This document shows positions 26,388 through 34,922 of a stretch of DNA of 64,000 nt, in pieces; position 1 is the stretch's first letter, and each line of letters begins with the position of its first letter. Both the position numbers and the translations under genes were made by a program. This DNA comes from an uncultured Lachnospiraceae bacterium (lineage in GTDB: Bacteria > Bacillota > Clostridia > Lachnospirales > Lachnospiraceae). The DNA is taken from the NCBI GenBank assembly GCA_905235745.1, contig CAJOMN010000014.1, forward strand, positions 1 through 64,000, in the 5' to 3' direction. The notes beneath the pieces were generated by a model. The model searched no databases. It saw nothing but the letters and a program-made list of their open reading frames with translations, and had not been told where the DNA came from.

Positions 26388-27059
26388 TTAACAAAGGGAA
26401 AAGGAAAAGTCAACGCTTTTTTCAACTTTTTCGCCCGAGTCGGGGTGAACGAATTCAAGCCTGTCTGCCACAAGAGCAATCCCCTGTTCATACGGAGTTT
26501 TGGCTCCGTACTTTTTGTCACCTGTGATCGGGTGTCCGATATGCGACAATTGCGCTCTTATCTGGTGAAACCTGCCTGTTATGAGCTTTACTGACAGGAT
26601 CGTACAGTTTCGTGATTCGATTATCCTGTCCGTATGATATATAAGGCGTGCTTCCTGCAGTTTAGGTGCTTTTGATTTTTCATCCGTTATAACTGCTTTG
26701 CTTGTTTGCGGATCTTTGTACATATAGTTGATTAGTTCCGTATCCTCAGGAGCATCTATGATTCCTTCAACCATGGCGAGATAATGTTTATTCATAATGT
26801 CACTGCGAACCTGTTCGGACAGGGAAGCGGCGGCTTTCTTTGTTTTGGCGAATACCAGAAGTCCCGCAACAGGCTGGTCCAGCCTGTGGATCACTCCGAC
26901 ATAAGGCTCTTCCCTGTTCCCGGGATTGTTCTTTTTGAGATGTTCCTTAATATAACTAACACAGTCGCTCTGTCTGACATCTGCGGACTGTGTGGCAACT
27001 CCGGCCGGTTTTTCGACTACGATTATGGAATTGTCTTCGTACAGGATATTGATCGACAC
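26388..27059 (-). CDS. RluA family pseudouridine synthase
   Basis: Converts specific uridines in rRNA or tRNA to pseudouridine; 223 residues, short and without an S4 domain. The catalytic Asp lies in the GVIHRLDQPVAG motif (HRLD) and the C-terminal conserved TGRFHQIRAQLSHIGHPI block is present. It follows murG after 1 base. The target position is not predictable; the length suits the RluA/YhcT-type small members. Confidence 0.88.
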   Translation of the reverse strand: MSINILYEDNSIIVVEKPAGVATQSADVRQSDCVSYIKEHLKKNNPGNREEPYVGVIHRLDQPVAGLLVFAKTKKAAASLSEQVRSDIMNKHYLAMVEGIIDAPEDTELINYMYKDPQTSKAVITDEKSKAPKLQEARLIYHTDRIIESRNCTILSVKLITGRFHQIRAQLSHIGHPITGDKKYGAKTPYEQGIALVADRLEFVHPDSGEKVEKSVDFSFSLC

Positions 27060-27060
27060 T

Positions 27061-28134
27061 TTATTGAATGCTGTATTCTTCTATCAGCCTGATTATTGTT
27101 GAGACGGCATTGGTCTGGTCGCTTTTCAGCATGGTCCTGCGGAATTCCTCACGCCTTTCATACAGTTCGCAGATCGTGTCATACAGCGAGTCCTCATTAA
27201 GATCCCTGTCTTCGTCGAGTACAAGTGAAAATCCCTGTTTCCTGAACGATTCGGCATTCAGAAGCTGGTCTCCTCTTGAGGCTGATGCGGGCAGGGGAAT
27301 AAGCAGGTTGGGCTTGTGAAGCGCCAGAAGCTCGCATATCGCATTAGCACCCGCACGCGATACAACTACCTCTGCGTAGGCAAACAGATCCTTCATCTCA
27401 TCTTTTGCATATTCGATCTGATAATAACCGGCAGTCCCCGCAAGCGATTCATCAAGCTTGCCCTTGCCGCACAGATGCATGACATTATACTTTTCGGTAA
27501 GCCGCGGGAGTATCTTTCGGATCATCGCATTGACCGAAGCAGCTCCGAGGCTGCCCCCGACCACCATAATAACCGGCTTATCGGGATCTTCGAAATTGCA
27601 TATCCTTTCCGCTACCGCGGCATCTCCGAGCATAAGCTCGGCTCTTATAGGGGATCCGGTAAGACATGCTTTTTCCCGGGGAAGCACTTCAAGCGTTTCC
27701 GGGAAATTGCAGCATATTTTCGTTGCGGCCGAAAAGCTCAGTTTGTTTGCAAGCCCGGGAGTCATATCGGACTCGTGGATTATCACAGGCACATGATTGA
27801 TCTTTGCCGCCCAGACAACCGGAACCGATACGAAGCCACCCTTTGAGAATACTATCGACGGTTTCAGTTTCCTGATCACTGAATTGGCTTCAAAGAACCC
27901 TTTTATTACTCTGAACGGATCCGTGAAATTCTTCAGGGAAAAATATCTGCGGAGCTTTCCGGTCGAAATACCATGATAAGGGATGGAATAGTCCTCTATC
28001 AGTGACCGTTCCATCCCTTCATATGAACCTATATAGTGAACATCATACTCATTCGTTATTAGCGCGGGAAGAAGTGCGATGTTCGGTGTAACATGTCCGG
28101 CCGTTCCTCCTCCGGTCAGTACAATGGTCTTCAT
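27061..28134 (-). CDS. murG: MurG, lipid II synthase
   Basis: GT-B glycosyltransferase that adds UDP-GlcNAc to lipid I at the inner face of the membrane in peptidoglycan synthesis; 357 residues. TGGGTAGHVTPN near the start is the first G loop, HESDMTPGLAN and GGSLGAASVN follow, and VSRAGANAICELLAL with DQLLNAESF is the donor site. Its ATG overlaps the pgi stop by one base (TAATG). It stands outside any dcw cluster here. Confidence 0.93.
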   Translation of the reverse strand: MKTIVLTGGGTAGHVTPNIALLPALITNEYDVHYIGSYEGMERSLIEDYSIPYHGISTGKLRRYFSLKNFTDPFRVIKGFFEANSVIRKLKPSIVFSKGGFVSVPVVWAAKINHVPVIIHESDMTPGLANKLSFSAATKICCNFPETLEVLPREKACLTGSPIRAELMLGDAAVAERICNFEDPDKPVIMVVGGSLGAASVNAMIRKILPRLTEKYNVMHLCGKGKLDESLAGTAGYYQIEYAKDEMKDLFAYAEVVVSRAGANAICELLALHKPNLLIPLPASASRGDQLLNAESFRKQGFSLVLDEDRDLNEDSLYDTICELYERREEFRRTMLKSDQTNAVSTIIRLIEEYSIQ

Positions 28135-29483
28135 TACAGTCTTGCCATGAGAGCCTCTCGCTGTTCCTCATATCCCGGCTTGCCGAGAAGTGCAAACATA
28201 TTCTTCTTGTAGCTTTCCACGCCGGGCTGATTGAAAGGATTAACGCCGAGCGTATATCCGCTTACTCCGCATGCAAACTCGAAGAAATAGAACAGCTGAC
28301 CGAGATAATATTCGTTTACTTCCGGCACATTGACGATCGTGTTCGGAACATTTCCGTCGGTATGGGCAAGAATTGTGCCGTTCATCGCGCTCTTGTTGAC
28401 AAAATCAACCGTCTTGCCGGCCAGATAATTGAGCCCGTCAAGATCCGTCGGCTCTTTCTCTATCGTAATAGACTCTCTTGAAACTTCTATATTGATAACG
28501 GTCTCGAATATATTTCTCGAACCATCCTGGATAAACTGACCCATCGAGTGAAGATCCGTTGTAAGATCAACGCTTGCGGGGAATATCCCCTTCTGATCCT
28601 TGCCTTCGGATTCACCGTACAACTGCTTCCACCATTCCGAAATATAATGCACCGACGGCTCGTAATTGGCCATGATCTCGATCTGCTTGCCCTTACGCAG
28701 GAGAATGTTACGGACTGCCGCATACTGCAGAGCGTCATTCTCTTCAAAAGGAGCGGTGAGCGCAATATCTCTTTCGTCCTTCGCGCCCTCCATGAGCTTA
28801 TTGATATCCGCGCCCGATACAGCTATCGGCAGAAGTCCCACTGCGGTAAGAACCGAGAATCTGCCTCCGACATCATCCGGAACCACAAAGCTCTCATAGC
28901 CTTCTTCGTTTGCAAGATTTTTAAGCGATCCTCTTGCCTTGTCGGTCGTTGCATATATCCTCTTGGCTGCCTCGGCTTTTCCGTATTTCTTCTCAAGCAT
29001 TTCCTTGAACACACGGAACGCGATGGCAGGCTCCGTTGTCGTTCCGGATTTGCTTATCATGTTTATCGAAAAATCACGGTCTCCGATAACATCTGTCAGA
29101 TGCTTGATATATGTGCTGCTGATACTGTTCCCCACAAAGTATATCTCGGGAGTCTTCCTGACTTCCTTGGGGATGATATTGTAGAAGCTGTGCCGCAGGA
29201 ACTCAATCGCCGCTCTTGCGCCCAGATACGATCCCCCGATCCCTATAACGAGCAGAACGTCCGAATCGCTCTTGATCTTCTCCGCCGCCGCGAGTATACG
29301 GTCGAATTCCTCTTTATCATAATCGATCGGAAGATCGATCCATCCGAGAAAATCATTCCCCGCGCCGCTCTTTGACACAAGAACATCTTTGGCATTTTCC
29401 ACGATCTCACACATTGAGGCGATCTCCTGCTCGCCTATAAACTGCATTGCCTTACTGTAATCATAAGTAACCTTTGAACTCAT
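28134..29483 (-). CDS. pgi: Glucose-6-phosphate isomerase
   Basis: Interconverts glucose 6-phosphate and fructose 6-phosphate in glycolysis. The 449 residues are the usual length of Firmicute Pgi. [15 protein letters not shown] and [14 protein letters not shown] bind the sugar phosphate, and [14 protein letters not shown] is the family signature. AGGAGA precedes the ATG by 11 bases. Confidence 0.94.
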   Translation of the reverse strand: MSSKVTYDYSKAMQFIGEQEIASMCEIVENAKDVLVSKSGAGNDFLGWIDLPIDYDKEEFDRILAAAEKIKSDSDVLLVIGIGGSYLGARAAIEFLRHSFYNIIPKEVRKTPEIYFVGNSISSTYIKHLTDVIGDRDFSINMISKSGTTTEPAIAFRVFKEMLEKKYGKAEAAKRIYATTDKARGSLKNLANEEGYESFVVPDDVGGRFSVLTAVGLLPIAVSGADINKLMEGAKDERDIALTAPFEENDALQYAAVRNILLRKGKQIEIMANYEPSVHYISEWWKQLYGESEGKDQKGIFPASVDLTTDLHSMGQFIQDGSRNIFETVINIEVSRESITIEKEPTDLDGLNYLAGKTVDFVNKSAMNGTILAHTDGNVPNTIVNVPEVNEYYLGQLFYFFEFACGVSGYTLGVNPFNQPGVESYKKNMFALLGKPGYEEQREALMARL

Positions 29484-29538
29484 TGCCTTTTGATTCTCCT
29501 TTTATATAAGTTTCTTGTTCCTTCCGTGTTGATCCCGT

Positions 29539-29949
29539 CTATGACAGTATCTGCTCCAGTACTTTCTCCAGTTCGCCTTCTCCGGGAGAGGTATGTGACA
29601 TGGCAATACTTGCTCCGTCACCTTCATATCTCGGTATCAGATGCGTATGAAAGTGAAATACGGTCTGTCCCGCCAATTCACCGTTATTCTGTACAACATT
29701 GAAGCCGTCCCATCCGAGCTTTTCCTTTAGCAGCTTCATCATTTTCCTTGCAAGCGGAAATACCTTTGACGCAACATCATCACTCAATTCCTCAAGATTA
29801 TCAAAGTGCTCCTTCGGAACGATCAGACAATGTCCCTTTGTAGCGGGTGACGAATCGAGAAATACCCGAAAATCGCTGTCCTCGTAAATGGTGTTCGTCG
29901 GAATGTCACCGTTTGCAAGCTTGCAAAAAATACAATCTTCCTTCTTCAT
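29539..29949 (-). CDS. HIT family protein (histidine triad hydrolase)
   Basis: A 136-residue cytoplasmic nucleotide hydrolase/transferase. The active-site motif HFHTHLIP is intact and CIFCKLANGDIP near the start provides a zinc-type Cys pair. Small HIT proteins act on nucleoside phosphoramidates. AGGAAGG precedes the ATG. Confidence 0.9.
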   Translation of the reverse strand: MKKEDCIFCKLANGDIPTNTIYEDSDFRVFLDSSPATKGHCLIVPKEHFDNLEELSDDVASKVFPLARKMMKLLKEKLGWDGFNVVQNNGELAGQTVFHFHTHLIPRYEGDGASIAMSHTSPGEGELEKVLEQILS

Positions 29950-29982
29950 ATGATCGCCCTTCCTGTATTGATACCGGTCTTA

Positions 29983-30987
29983 CTATTCATTGCCGTTTAG
30001 AAACGTAAATACCTGGTCGAGAAGCAGCAGTATCCGGAAATCACCCTTCACCTGCATATCGCCGGTCATAAACGCCCTTTGAAAGCTCATCTGTCCCATG
30101 ATTATCTGCTCAAGAACCTCCGGCTTTATCTTGCACAGTATATCCGGAGCATCGAAATTACCGTAATAGCATTTAAGTCTTGAATCAACGATTTCGACTA
30201 TCAGTGATTTTTTCCGGTCTTCGATCATGAACTTGTATGAAGCGTTGATCGTGCCCTCCGGAGCAAAATGATCTTCAAAATCCTTGATATACTGCTTGTT
30301 AACATCAACATCCTTCTTTTCGAGCATTCCCTTAAAGAGCGATGACAGTTCCTGAATATCCTCCTTTTGCTGCTGTACATACTGTTCGTCAGAAGCATAT
30401 TTGGATAGCTGCTCTGTTTCCTGAGGTGTCAGCGATATGTTCTTAGAGCCTCCGACTATCTGCTTTACCGCCTGATTGCTCGAAGGAAGCGAATGCATTT
30501 TCTGTGAGATCGTACGATACAGATTCTCCGTCTTCTTCTCGATGATCTTGATATACTCGGTGTTAAGCTCAAAGCTTGTCATATCCTCAACATATCCGCA
30601 CAGCCCGCTGCACGGAAGCCCGCCGAGTATTTCCCATGCCACCTGAAGATTGGTCTTGGCTTCTCTCTCTCCGCTTGACAGCGACATGACAACAGGGCAC
30701 ATATAGGTCTTGCTTATCTTTTCCTTGTTGCCATAGAGCCAGCATGCGTCAAGGAACTGCATCATCAGCCCTCCGACACCATACCATTCTACAGTGGTTG
30801 CCAGTACTATCCCGTCTGCTTCGTTGATCGACGCCGGAAGCGAAGTTATCTGATTTCTGAGTTCATATAGCGGAAAACGTTCGACATTTACGTTCAGTTC
30901 GGTCAGTACTTCGGTCATCTTGCCGATAACAAACAGTGTCGGATCGTCAAGTATGCCTCTTCCCCCATAATAAATGTTTATCTTCAT
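29983..30987 (-). CDS. Flavodoxin-like reductase fused to an SCP2-like domain
   Basis: A 334-residue two-domain protein. Residues 1-160 form a flavodoxin/NADPH-dependent FMN-reductase-like fold (IYYGGRGILDD, ATTVEWYGVGGLMMQFLDAC). After a helical linker, residues about 235-334 resemble an SCP2 sterol-carrier domain, ending with MGQMSFQRAFMTGDMQVKG. The SCP2 part suggests binding of a lipid or hydrophobic substrate. The gene overlaps the upstream rhomboid gene by 4 bases, so the two products may act together at the membrane. Substrate unknown. Confidence 0.72.
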   Translation of the reverse strand: MKINIYYGGRGILDDPTLFVIGKMTEVLTELNVNVERFPLYELRNQITSLPASINEADGIVLATTVEWYGVGGLMMQFLDACWLYGNKEKISKTYMCPVVMSLSSGEREAKTNLQVAWEILGGLPCSGLCGYVEDMTSFELNTEYIKIIEKKTENLYRTISQKMHSLPSSNQAVKQIVGGSKNISLTPQETEQLSKYASDEQYVQQQKEDIQELSSLFKGMLEKKDVDVNKQYIKDFEDHFAPEGTINASYKFMIEDRKKSLIVEIVDSRLKCYYGNFDAPDILCKIKPEVLEQIIMGQMSFQRAFMTGDMQVKGDFRILLLLDQVFTFLNGNE

Positions 30988-32060
30988 ACAGTCAAACTCC
31001 TATCATTCTTTCTGTACAATAATACGGCAATCACAAATCCGCCGACGAATCCGAACAGATGTGCTGCCATATCAACATTTTCCGAAGTAAATCCGTTATA
31101 GAGAGCGTATGCGATAAGAACGCACATCCTGAGCGTGGTCATATCCTCGAGTCGCCCCTTGTTGCGTATAACAAGCCACAGCAGGGCTCCGATCACCGCA
31201 AAGATCGCTCCCGATGCTCCTGCGGATACTATTCCCGGATTATATACGAATGCATATGTAAATGACCCTATGCTGCCGAACAATCCTCCCAGAAGATATA
31301 TCAGCAGATATTTGAACTTGCCGACGGTTCTTTCAACGTTGTCTCCGAGAAACAGTAATACAACCATGTTACCGGACAGATGCATAAATCCGAAATGTAT
31401 GAACATACATGTAACAAATCTGTATATCTGCCCGTCCTCAAGAACAGCGGGGACATACATTGCCCCGTGTTCAAGCATATACTCTATATCCTCGGTTGAA
31501 CCGGCAATTGACATTATTATGAAGACAAGAACGTTAAATATGACCATCGCCGTATTGACCGGGGTAAATTCCCCTGCAAACGACCTGGACTGTCGGGGCG
31601 CATTGTCATAATATCCCGTATACCCGCCTGATGCATTTCTATCATAGTATACTTCAGATTCCGGCACTTTAGCAATCATTTCCGACTCTAATAACCTGCG
31701 TAGTCCATAGAATTCATCGGGCTCATTGTCGTATACTATGACTGCCATTGTCTCTGAATTGACGATCCAGCAGCGGTCATCATTCAGAATGAACTTCTTA
31801 ACCTCATTCAGAAACGGGGTTACTACCAGTGTCAGAAAATCAATCGTTTCATATCCCCTGTCATTGATATGCTCCTTTGACTTCTTACAGAAGACCGAAT
31901 ACTGCTCGACAGTCAGCGGCACATCCGTTGTGCAGTCAATTATCTGGATCACCTTTGCGAAAGATGTATCATACTGAACATACAATTTGACAAACGGAAT
32001 ATTTGATTCGATCAGAAGATACCCTTGTTTCTCAAGAATCTCTTGTATTTTCCCAATCAT
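30984..32060 (-). CDS. Rhomboid family intramembrane serine protease
   Basis: A 358-residue protein with a cytoplasmic N-terminal domain of about 165 residues and six membrane helices. The catalytic Ser is in GASGAIFAVIGA, the catalytic His in DMAAHLFGFVGGF, and the HLSGNMVVLLFLG loop-helix is also typical. It cleaves membrane proteins within the bilayer. The gene lacks a Shine-Dalgarno sequence; a near-consensus promoter ends 6 bases before the ATG. Confidence 0.9.
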   Translation of the reverse strand: MIGKIQEILEKQGYLLIESNIPFVKLYVQYDTSFAKVIQIIDCTTDVPLTVEQYSVFCKKSKEHINDRGYETIDFLTLVVTPFLNEVKKFILNDDRCWIVNSETMAVIVYDNEPDEFYGLRRLLESEMIAKVPESEVYYDRNASGGYTGYYDNAPRQSRSFAGEFTPVNTAMVIFNVLVFIIMSIAGSTEDIEYMLEHGAMYVPAVLEDGQIYRFVTCMFIHFGFMHLSGNMVVLLFLGDNVERTVGKFKYLLIYLLGGLFGSIGSFTYAFVYNPGIVSAGASGAIFAVIGALLWLVIRNKGRLEDMTTLRMCVLIAYALYNGFTSENVDMAAHLFGFVGGFVIAVLLYRKNDRSLTV

Positions 32061-32066
32061 AGTGGG

Positions 32067-32095
32067 ATTATACCAAATCAGGCGGTTTCTGTTAA
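32067..32095 (-). promoter_or_regulatory. Sigma-A promoter of the rhomboid gene, possibly giving a leaderless mRNA
   Basis: TTAACA (32090-32095), 17-base spacer, TATAAT (32067-32072), then six bases and the ATG. The predicted transcription start is at or next to the A of the start codon. Confidence 0.65.
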
Positions 32096-32475
32096 TACTT
32101 TGGGCAAAAGTACCCGTATGCCGATGCGCTGTGAGTGTATGTTATGTTCAATACCGGGGGTGTTGCTTCGATATACGCCGTTACAACAGTCTCATCCGCG
32201 CTTGCATGCATATCCATGTCCCAGTTCAATATCAGACTGCTGCGTGTATTTAGCTCCATTATCCGTTCCGCCTCTTCTTCGGGATCCGAGCGGTCATACG
32301 CCGCTCTTGCGGACGCAGTCTGGCACGCATACTCAAGCACACATCTGTCATGAGCGAACATAGCAATATAAATAAACAGCACTATAACTCCCAATATCAT
32401 GGGCATTATAAGTGCTGCTTCCACGGTAAAGCTGCCTCTCTTTCTGATGTACAATATTCTGTCAATGCATTTCAT
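32092..32475 (-). CDS. TadE-like pilus assembly protein (small)
   Basis: A 127-residue protein with the TadE/TadG start: basic segment, then GSFTVEAALIMPMILGVIVLF, a single membrane helix with the Glu typical of prepilin-like processing. The rest is extracytoplasmic. It overlaps the prepilin peptidase gene by 14 bases and is the last gene of the Tad cluster. Such minor pseudopilins help assemble Flp pili. Confidence 0.75.
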   Translation of the reverse strand: MKCIDRILYIRKRGSFTVEAALIMPMILGVIVLFIYIAMFAHDRCVLEYACQTASARAAYDRSDPEEEAERIMELNTRSSLILNWDMDMHASADETVVTAYIEATPPVLNITYTHSASAYGYFCPKY

Positions 32476-32920
32476 ATATCAGTACTGCCATATATCCCGC
32501 AAGAACAAACGGCGCAAAGGGAATGAATATACGTTTGTGACGCCTGTTTCCGCTAATGAATACTGCCGCAAACAGCAAAGAAGCCATTATGCCTGCTGCA
32601 GCGGCGCATAACATGGATCTTAATCCGATCACCATCCCAAGAGACGCCACAAGATATCCGTCTCCGGCTCCGATGTGTTCCCTTGCCGCCTTGCTAAGCG
32701 CTATCAGTACGATACCGGCAGCCGCCGGGATGATCACTTCTCCTGTTACGACCCCGGCTGCCGACTCATCAGGACCGGACAGCGCATATATTACAGACAT
32801 TAAGGCTGCACCTGCCGCGGATATGATCATCGGGACAAGGTATATGTATTTCTCCCTGATATCCGTATATGAACTTATGGCAAGCATTGCCAGCGCAATG
32901 CACTCCCTTATCTGCCGCAT
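32462..32920 (-). CDS. Prepilin peptidase (TadV/CpaA-like, A24 family)
   Basis: A 152-residue polytopic membrane aspartyl protease that matures Flp-type pilins and TadE-like proteins. Both catalytic aspartates are visible: SYTDIREKYI and GAGDGYLVASLG (the GxGD motif). There is no methyltransferase domain, as usual for Tad systems. The ATG at 32920 follows AGGAGG by 11 bases. It overlaps the preceding TadE-like gene by 13 bases. Confidence 0.85.
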   Translation of the reverse strand: MRQIRECIALAMLAISSYTDIREKYIYLVPMIISAAGAALMSVIYALSGPDESAAGVVTGEVIIPAAAGIVLIALSKAAREHIGAGDGYLVASLGMVIGLRSMLCAAAAGIMASLLFAAVFISGNRRHKRIFIPFAPFVLAGYMAVLIYEMH

Positions 32921-33669
32921 CGGCTGCACGGCCTCCTGTCTCCTGTTTCACTGACAGGGATCGCACGGACCGTCCTCTTCAGCCCGCTGCATGTAATGCT
33001 GCCATGGTATCTGTCTCCCTCGGGCGTGATGTAAAGCTTTCCGTCCGAGAGACTCCCATGACATATCTCGCACGGTCTGTATTTGCCACCGCTGTTATTT
33101 CTAAGTGTACTTATCCCGTCCGGGCTGACCTCCCTGACTGTAAGCTTTAAATGGCTGCAGTCCCTGTCCAGGTGATATACTTCACTGTCTTTTGTAATAT
33201 AGACATAATCTTCATCCTGAAAGAATCCGTTCTCATATCCGCACCATATATGTGAGACGCATCTCCTCTTGTACGGTACTCCTAACAGTCCGAAGCGTTC
33301 TCCCATAAGCGGAACCAGATTACATTCAAGACACAGTTCGATGTATTCGGGGTCGTCGAGGCAAGATCCCGACATATCGACCGCTTCCATTCCCCCTTCT
33401 ATATACTTTTCATCTTCACGCGCCGCATTTCCTATAAGCTCATCCCTGACCGTCGAGATTGAAATATTATGTCCGTCAGCACATGATACCGCAAGCTCTT
33501 CTGCCGCTGTAAGGAGGGACGCCTGTATCCGCATGCCCGCAAGGTTCATGGGCAGAACGGATACAAGCGTAAACAGAGACACCATAAATATCGGAAGTAC
33601 AACGGCTGCTTCAACCGTAAGGCTCCCTCTTCTATATTTCCGAAAGATCGTACGAATATTCTCTCTCAA
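32908..33669 (-). CDS. TadE-like protein with two YH/Cys repeat modules
   Basis: A 253-residue membrane-anchored protein. The N terminus (GSLTVEAAVVLPIFMV) is TadE/TadG-like. The C-terminal half contains two related modules, YHLDRDCSHLKLTVRE...RPCEIC and YHGSITCSGLKRTVRA...RPCSRC, each with a His and three Cys that could bind a metal outside the cell. Translation probably starts at a TTG (33669) with GGGAG 9 bases upstream, inside the end of the preceding gene (38-base overlap). Confidence 0.72.
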   Translation of the reverse strand: MRENIRTIFRKYRRGSLTVEAAVVLPIFMVSLFTLVSVLPMNLAGMRIQASLLTAAEELAVSCADGHNISISTVRDELIGNAAREDEKYIEGGMEAVDMSGSCLDDPEYIELCLECNLVPLMGERFGLLGVPYKRRCVSHIWCGYENGFFQDEDYVYITKDSEVYHLDRDCSHLKLTVREVSPDGISTLRNNSGGKYRPCEICHGSLSDGKLYITPEGDRYHGSITCSGLKRTVRAIPVSETGDRRPCSRCGR

Positions 33670-34438
33670 CGCTGTACTCTCCCGTACCGCGGCCTTTCAG
33701 TATTGCCGTAAATGTGACTTTGTGATAACACTCGTCAAGATCAAATCCGGGACTTCCGTTTTGCTGCATATATTCCGATATAAGTTCCCCGAATCTTCGT
33801 CTTAATAACAATATTCCCTCTTCCTCCAGCCGGCTGCTCAGGTATTCATCATACGTCATACCTTCCGACTCCTCATAATCCTCTCCGGCAAGCCTGATGT
33901 TCTCGTCATCCGAGTCAAATCCGTACAGAAGATACTCGATCTCTCCTGTCCGGCATGAATTCTCCCGTATACTGTCACGGTTTCCGCATACGTCCCACAG
34001 ATACGCAAGAAAATATGCATCATCGCCGGTTCCTGAAAATCTGCCGTCGATATTACCGGTTTTTCTTGCGTAATCGACTCCTGCCTCATACAGGTACCCG
34101 TTATTGGATTCCGCAGCATTTTCTTCTTCCGATATCTGCGCACGGCACAGCTCGTTCTCACTGATCCCGTTTTCGAGATACATCGCAAAATGATCCTCTA
34201 TCCTGTCCTTCCCTTTTTCATATCCTTTGTAGGAGCTGTCGATCAGCAGGATATGGTATCTGTCATACAGTTCCCTGTTGTATTCCGCAAAGCATGACCG
34301 TACCGCGTTATCCATTGCATATACAGCTTCGCTCTTTGATATATACCTTCCGGATATGACGGCAAGAGTGATGATAAAAGCCGAAATGACCGACAGTATC
34401 AGTGTCAGGAATATCGTGATCCCTCCCCGCTTTTTCAT
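33632..34438 (-). CDS. DUF5702-like Tad-locus membrane protein
   Basis: A 268-residue protein with an N-terminal membrane helix preceded by KKRGGITIFLTLILSV, the start of DUF5702 proteins of Lachnospiraceae Tad loci, and an acidic extracytoplasmic region. It overlaps the Flp-like pilin gene by ATGA. Its role is presumably pilus assembly or a minor pilin (TadG-like), from position only. Confidence 0.65.
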   Translation of the reverse strand: MKKRGGITIFLTLILSVISAFIITLAVISGRYISKSEAVYAMDNAVRSCFAEYNRELYDRYHILLIDSSYKGYEKGKDRIEDHFAMYLENGISENELCRAQISEEENAAESNNGYLYEAGVDYARKTGNIDGRFSGTGDDAYFLAYLWDVCGNRDSIRENSCRTGEIEYLLYGFDSDDENIRLAGEDYEESEGMTYDEYLSSRLEEEGILLLRRRFGELISEYMQQNGSPGFDLDECYHKVTFTAILKGRGTGEYSVEREYSYDLSEI

Positions 34439-34641
34439 AGTGCATTGGCATCCTCCGCTATCCTTCCGAAAATGCTGTTCACGAGAGAAGTAAGCTGATC
34501 CCTGAATATCACAACAAGACCTATGAGCACCACTAATATCAGTATCACCTCCACGACTCCGATGCCACGCTCATCCTTACCGACAGCCGTAACTCTTTCC
34601 CTGATCCCCGACAGGATCGATTCGATTGTTCTAATGATCAT
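34435..34641 (-). CDS. Flp-type pilin-like protein
   Basis: A 68-codon protein with a cytoplasmic basic segment and a class III prepilin-like processing site: ERGIGVVEVILIL, with cleavage expected after Gly and Glu at mature position 5, then a hydrophobic helix. It is the probable major pilin subunit. AAAGGAGG precedes the ATG ideally, and its own promoter at 34752-34781 suggests higher expression than the ATPase/platform genes. Confidence 0.75.
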   Translation of the reverse strand: MIIRTIESILSGIRERVTAVGKDERGIGVVEVILILVVLIGLVVIFRDQLTSLVNSIFGRIAEDANAL

Positions 34642-34751
34642 TCAATTCCTCCTTTTCTAAACAAACAATAACAGCAAAGTAGTTTGAAATTATGCCGATA
34701 CGGCATGATCTGTTGTTTGAAAACCGCGACTGCGTTTTTCTGACAAGAATG

Positions 34752-34781
34752 ATTATAAGGTATGATTTTTGCCCCTGTAAA
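34752..34781 (-). promoter_or_regulatory. Sigma-A promoter for the pilin operon
   Basis: TTTACA (34776-34781), 18-base spacer, TATAAT (34752-34757), upstream of the Flp-like pilin gene. Confidence 0.65.
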
Positions 34782-34852
34782 TACCCTTTTTCAATATCGT
34801 GAATCTGTACAAAAACGAGGCATGGGCATAGTCTTTGAATCTGTTGAACATA

Positions 34853-34892
34853 CACAAAAAAATAACAGAACCTGTATGAAACAGGCTCTGTT
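34853..34892 (-). terminator. Rho-independent terminator after the AEC transporter gene
   Basis: Stem AACAGAGCCTG/CAGGTTCTGTT (G-U pair) with a 7-base loop, then a T run on the minus strand. It separates the pilus platform transcript from the pilin transcript. Confidence 0.8.
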
Positions 34893-34922
34893 TTTCTACT
34901 TCAGGTCTCTATCGTATACATT

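Noticed and set aside
26071-26394. Minus-strand open frame across the tRNA-Gly and repeat region
   Set aside because: It reads through the tRNA and terminator in one direction and has no ribosome site, so it is a chance frame.
26430-26460. Further copy of the 25-bp palindrome (GTGAACGAATTC)
   Set aside because: It is within the RluA-type coding sequence and only half of the motif matches.
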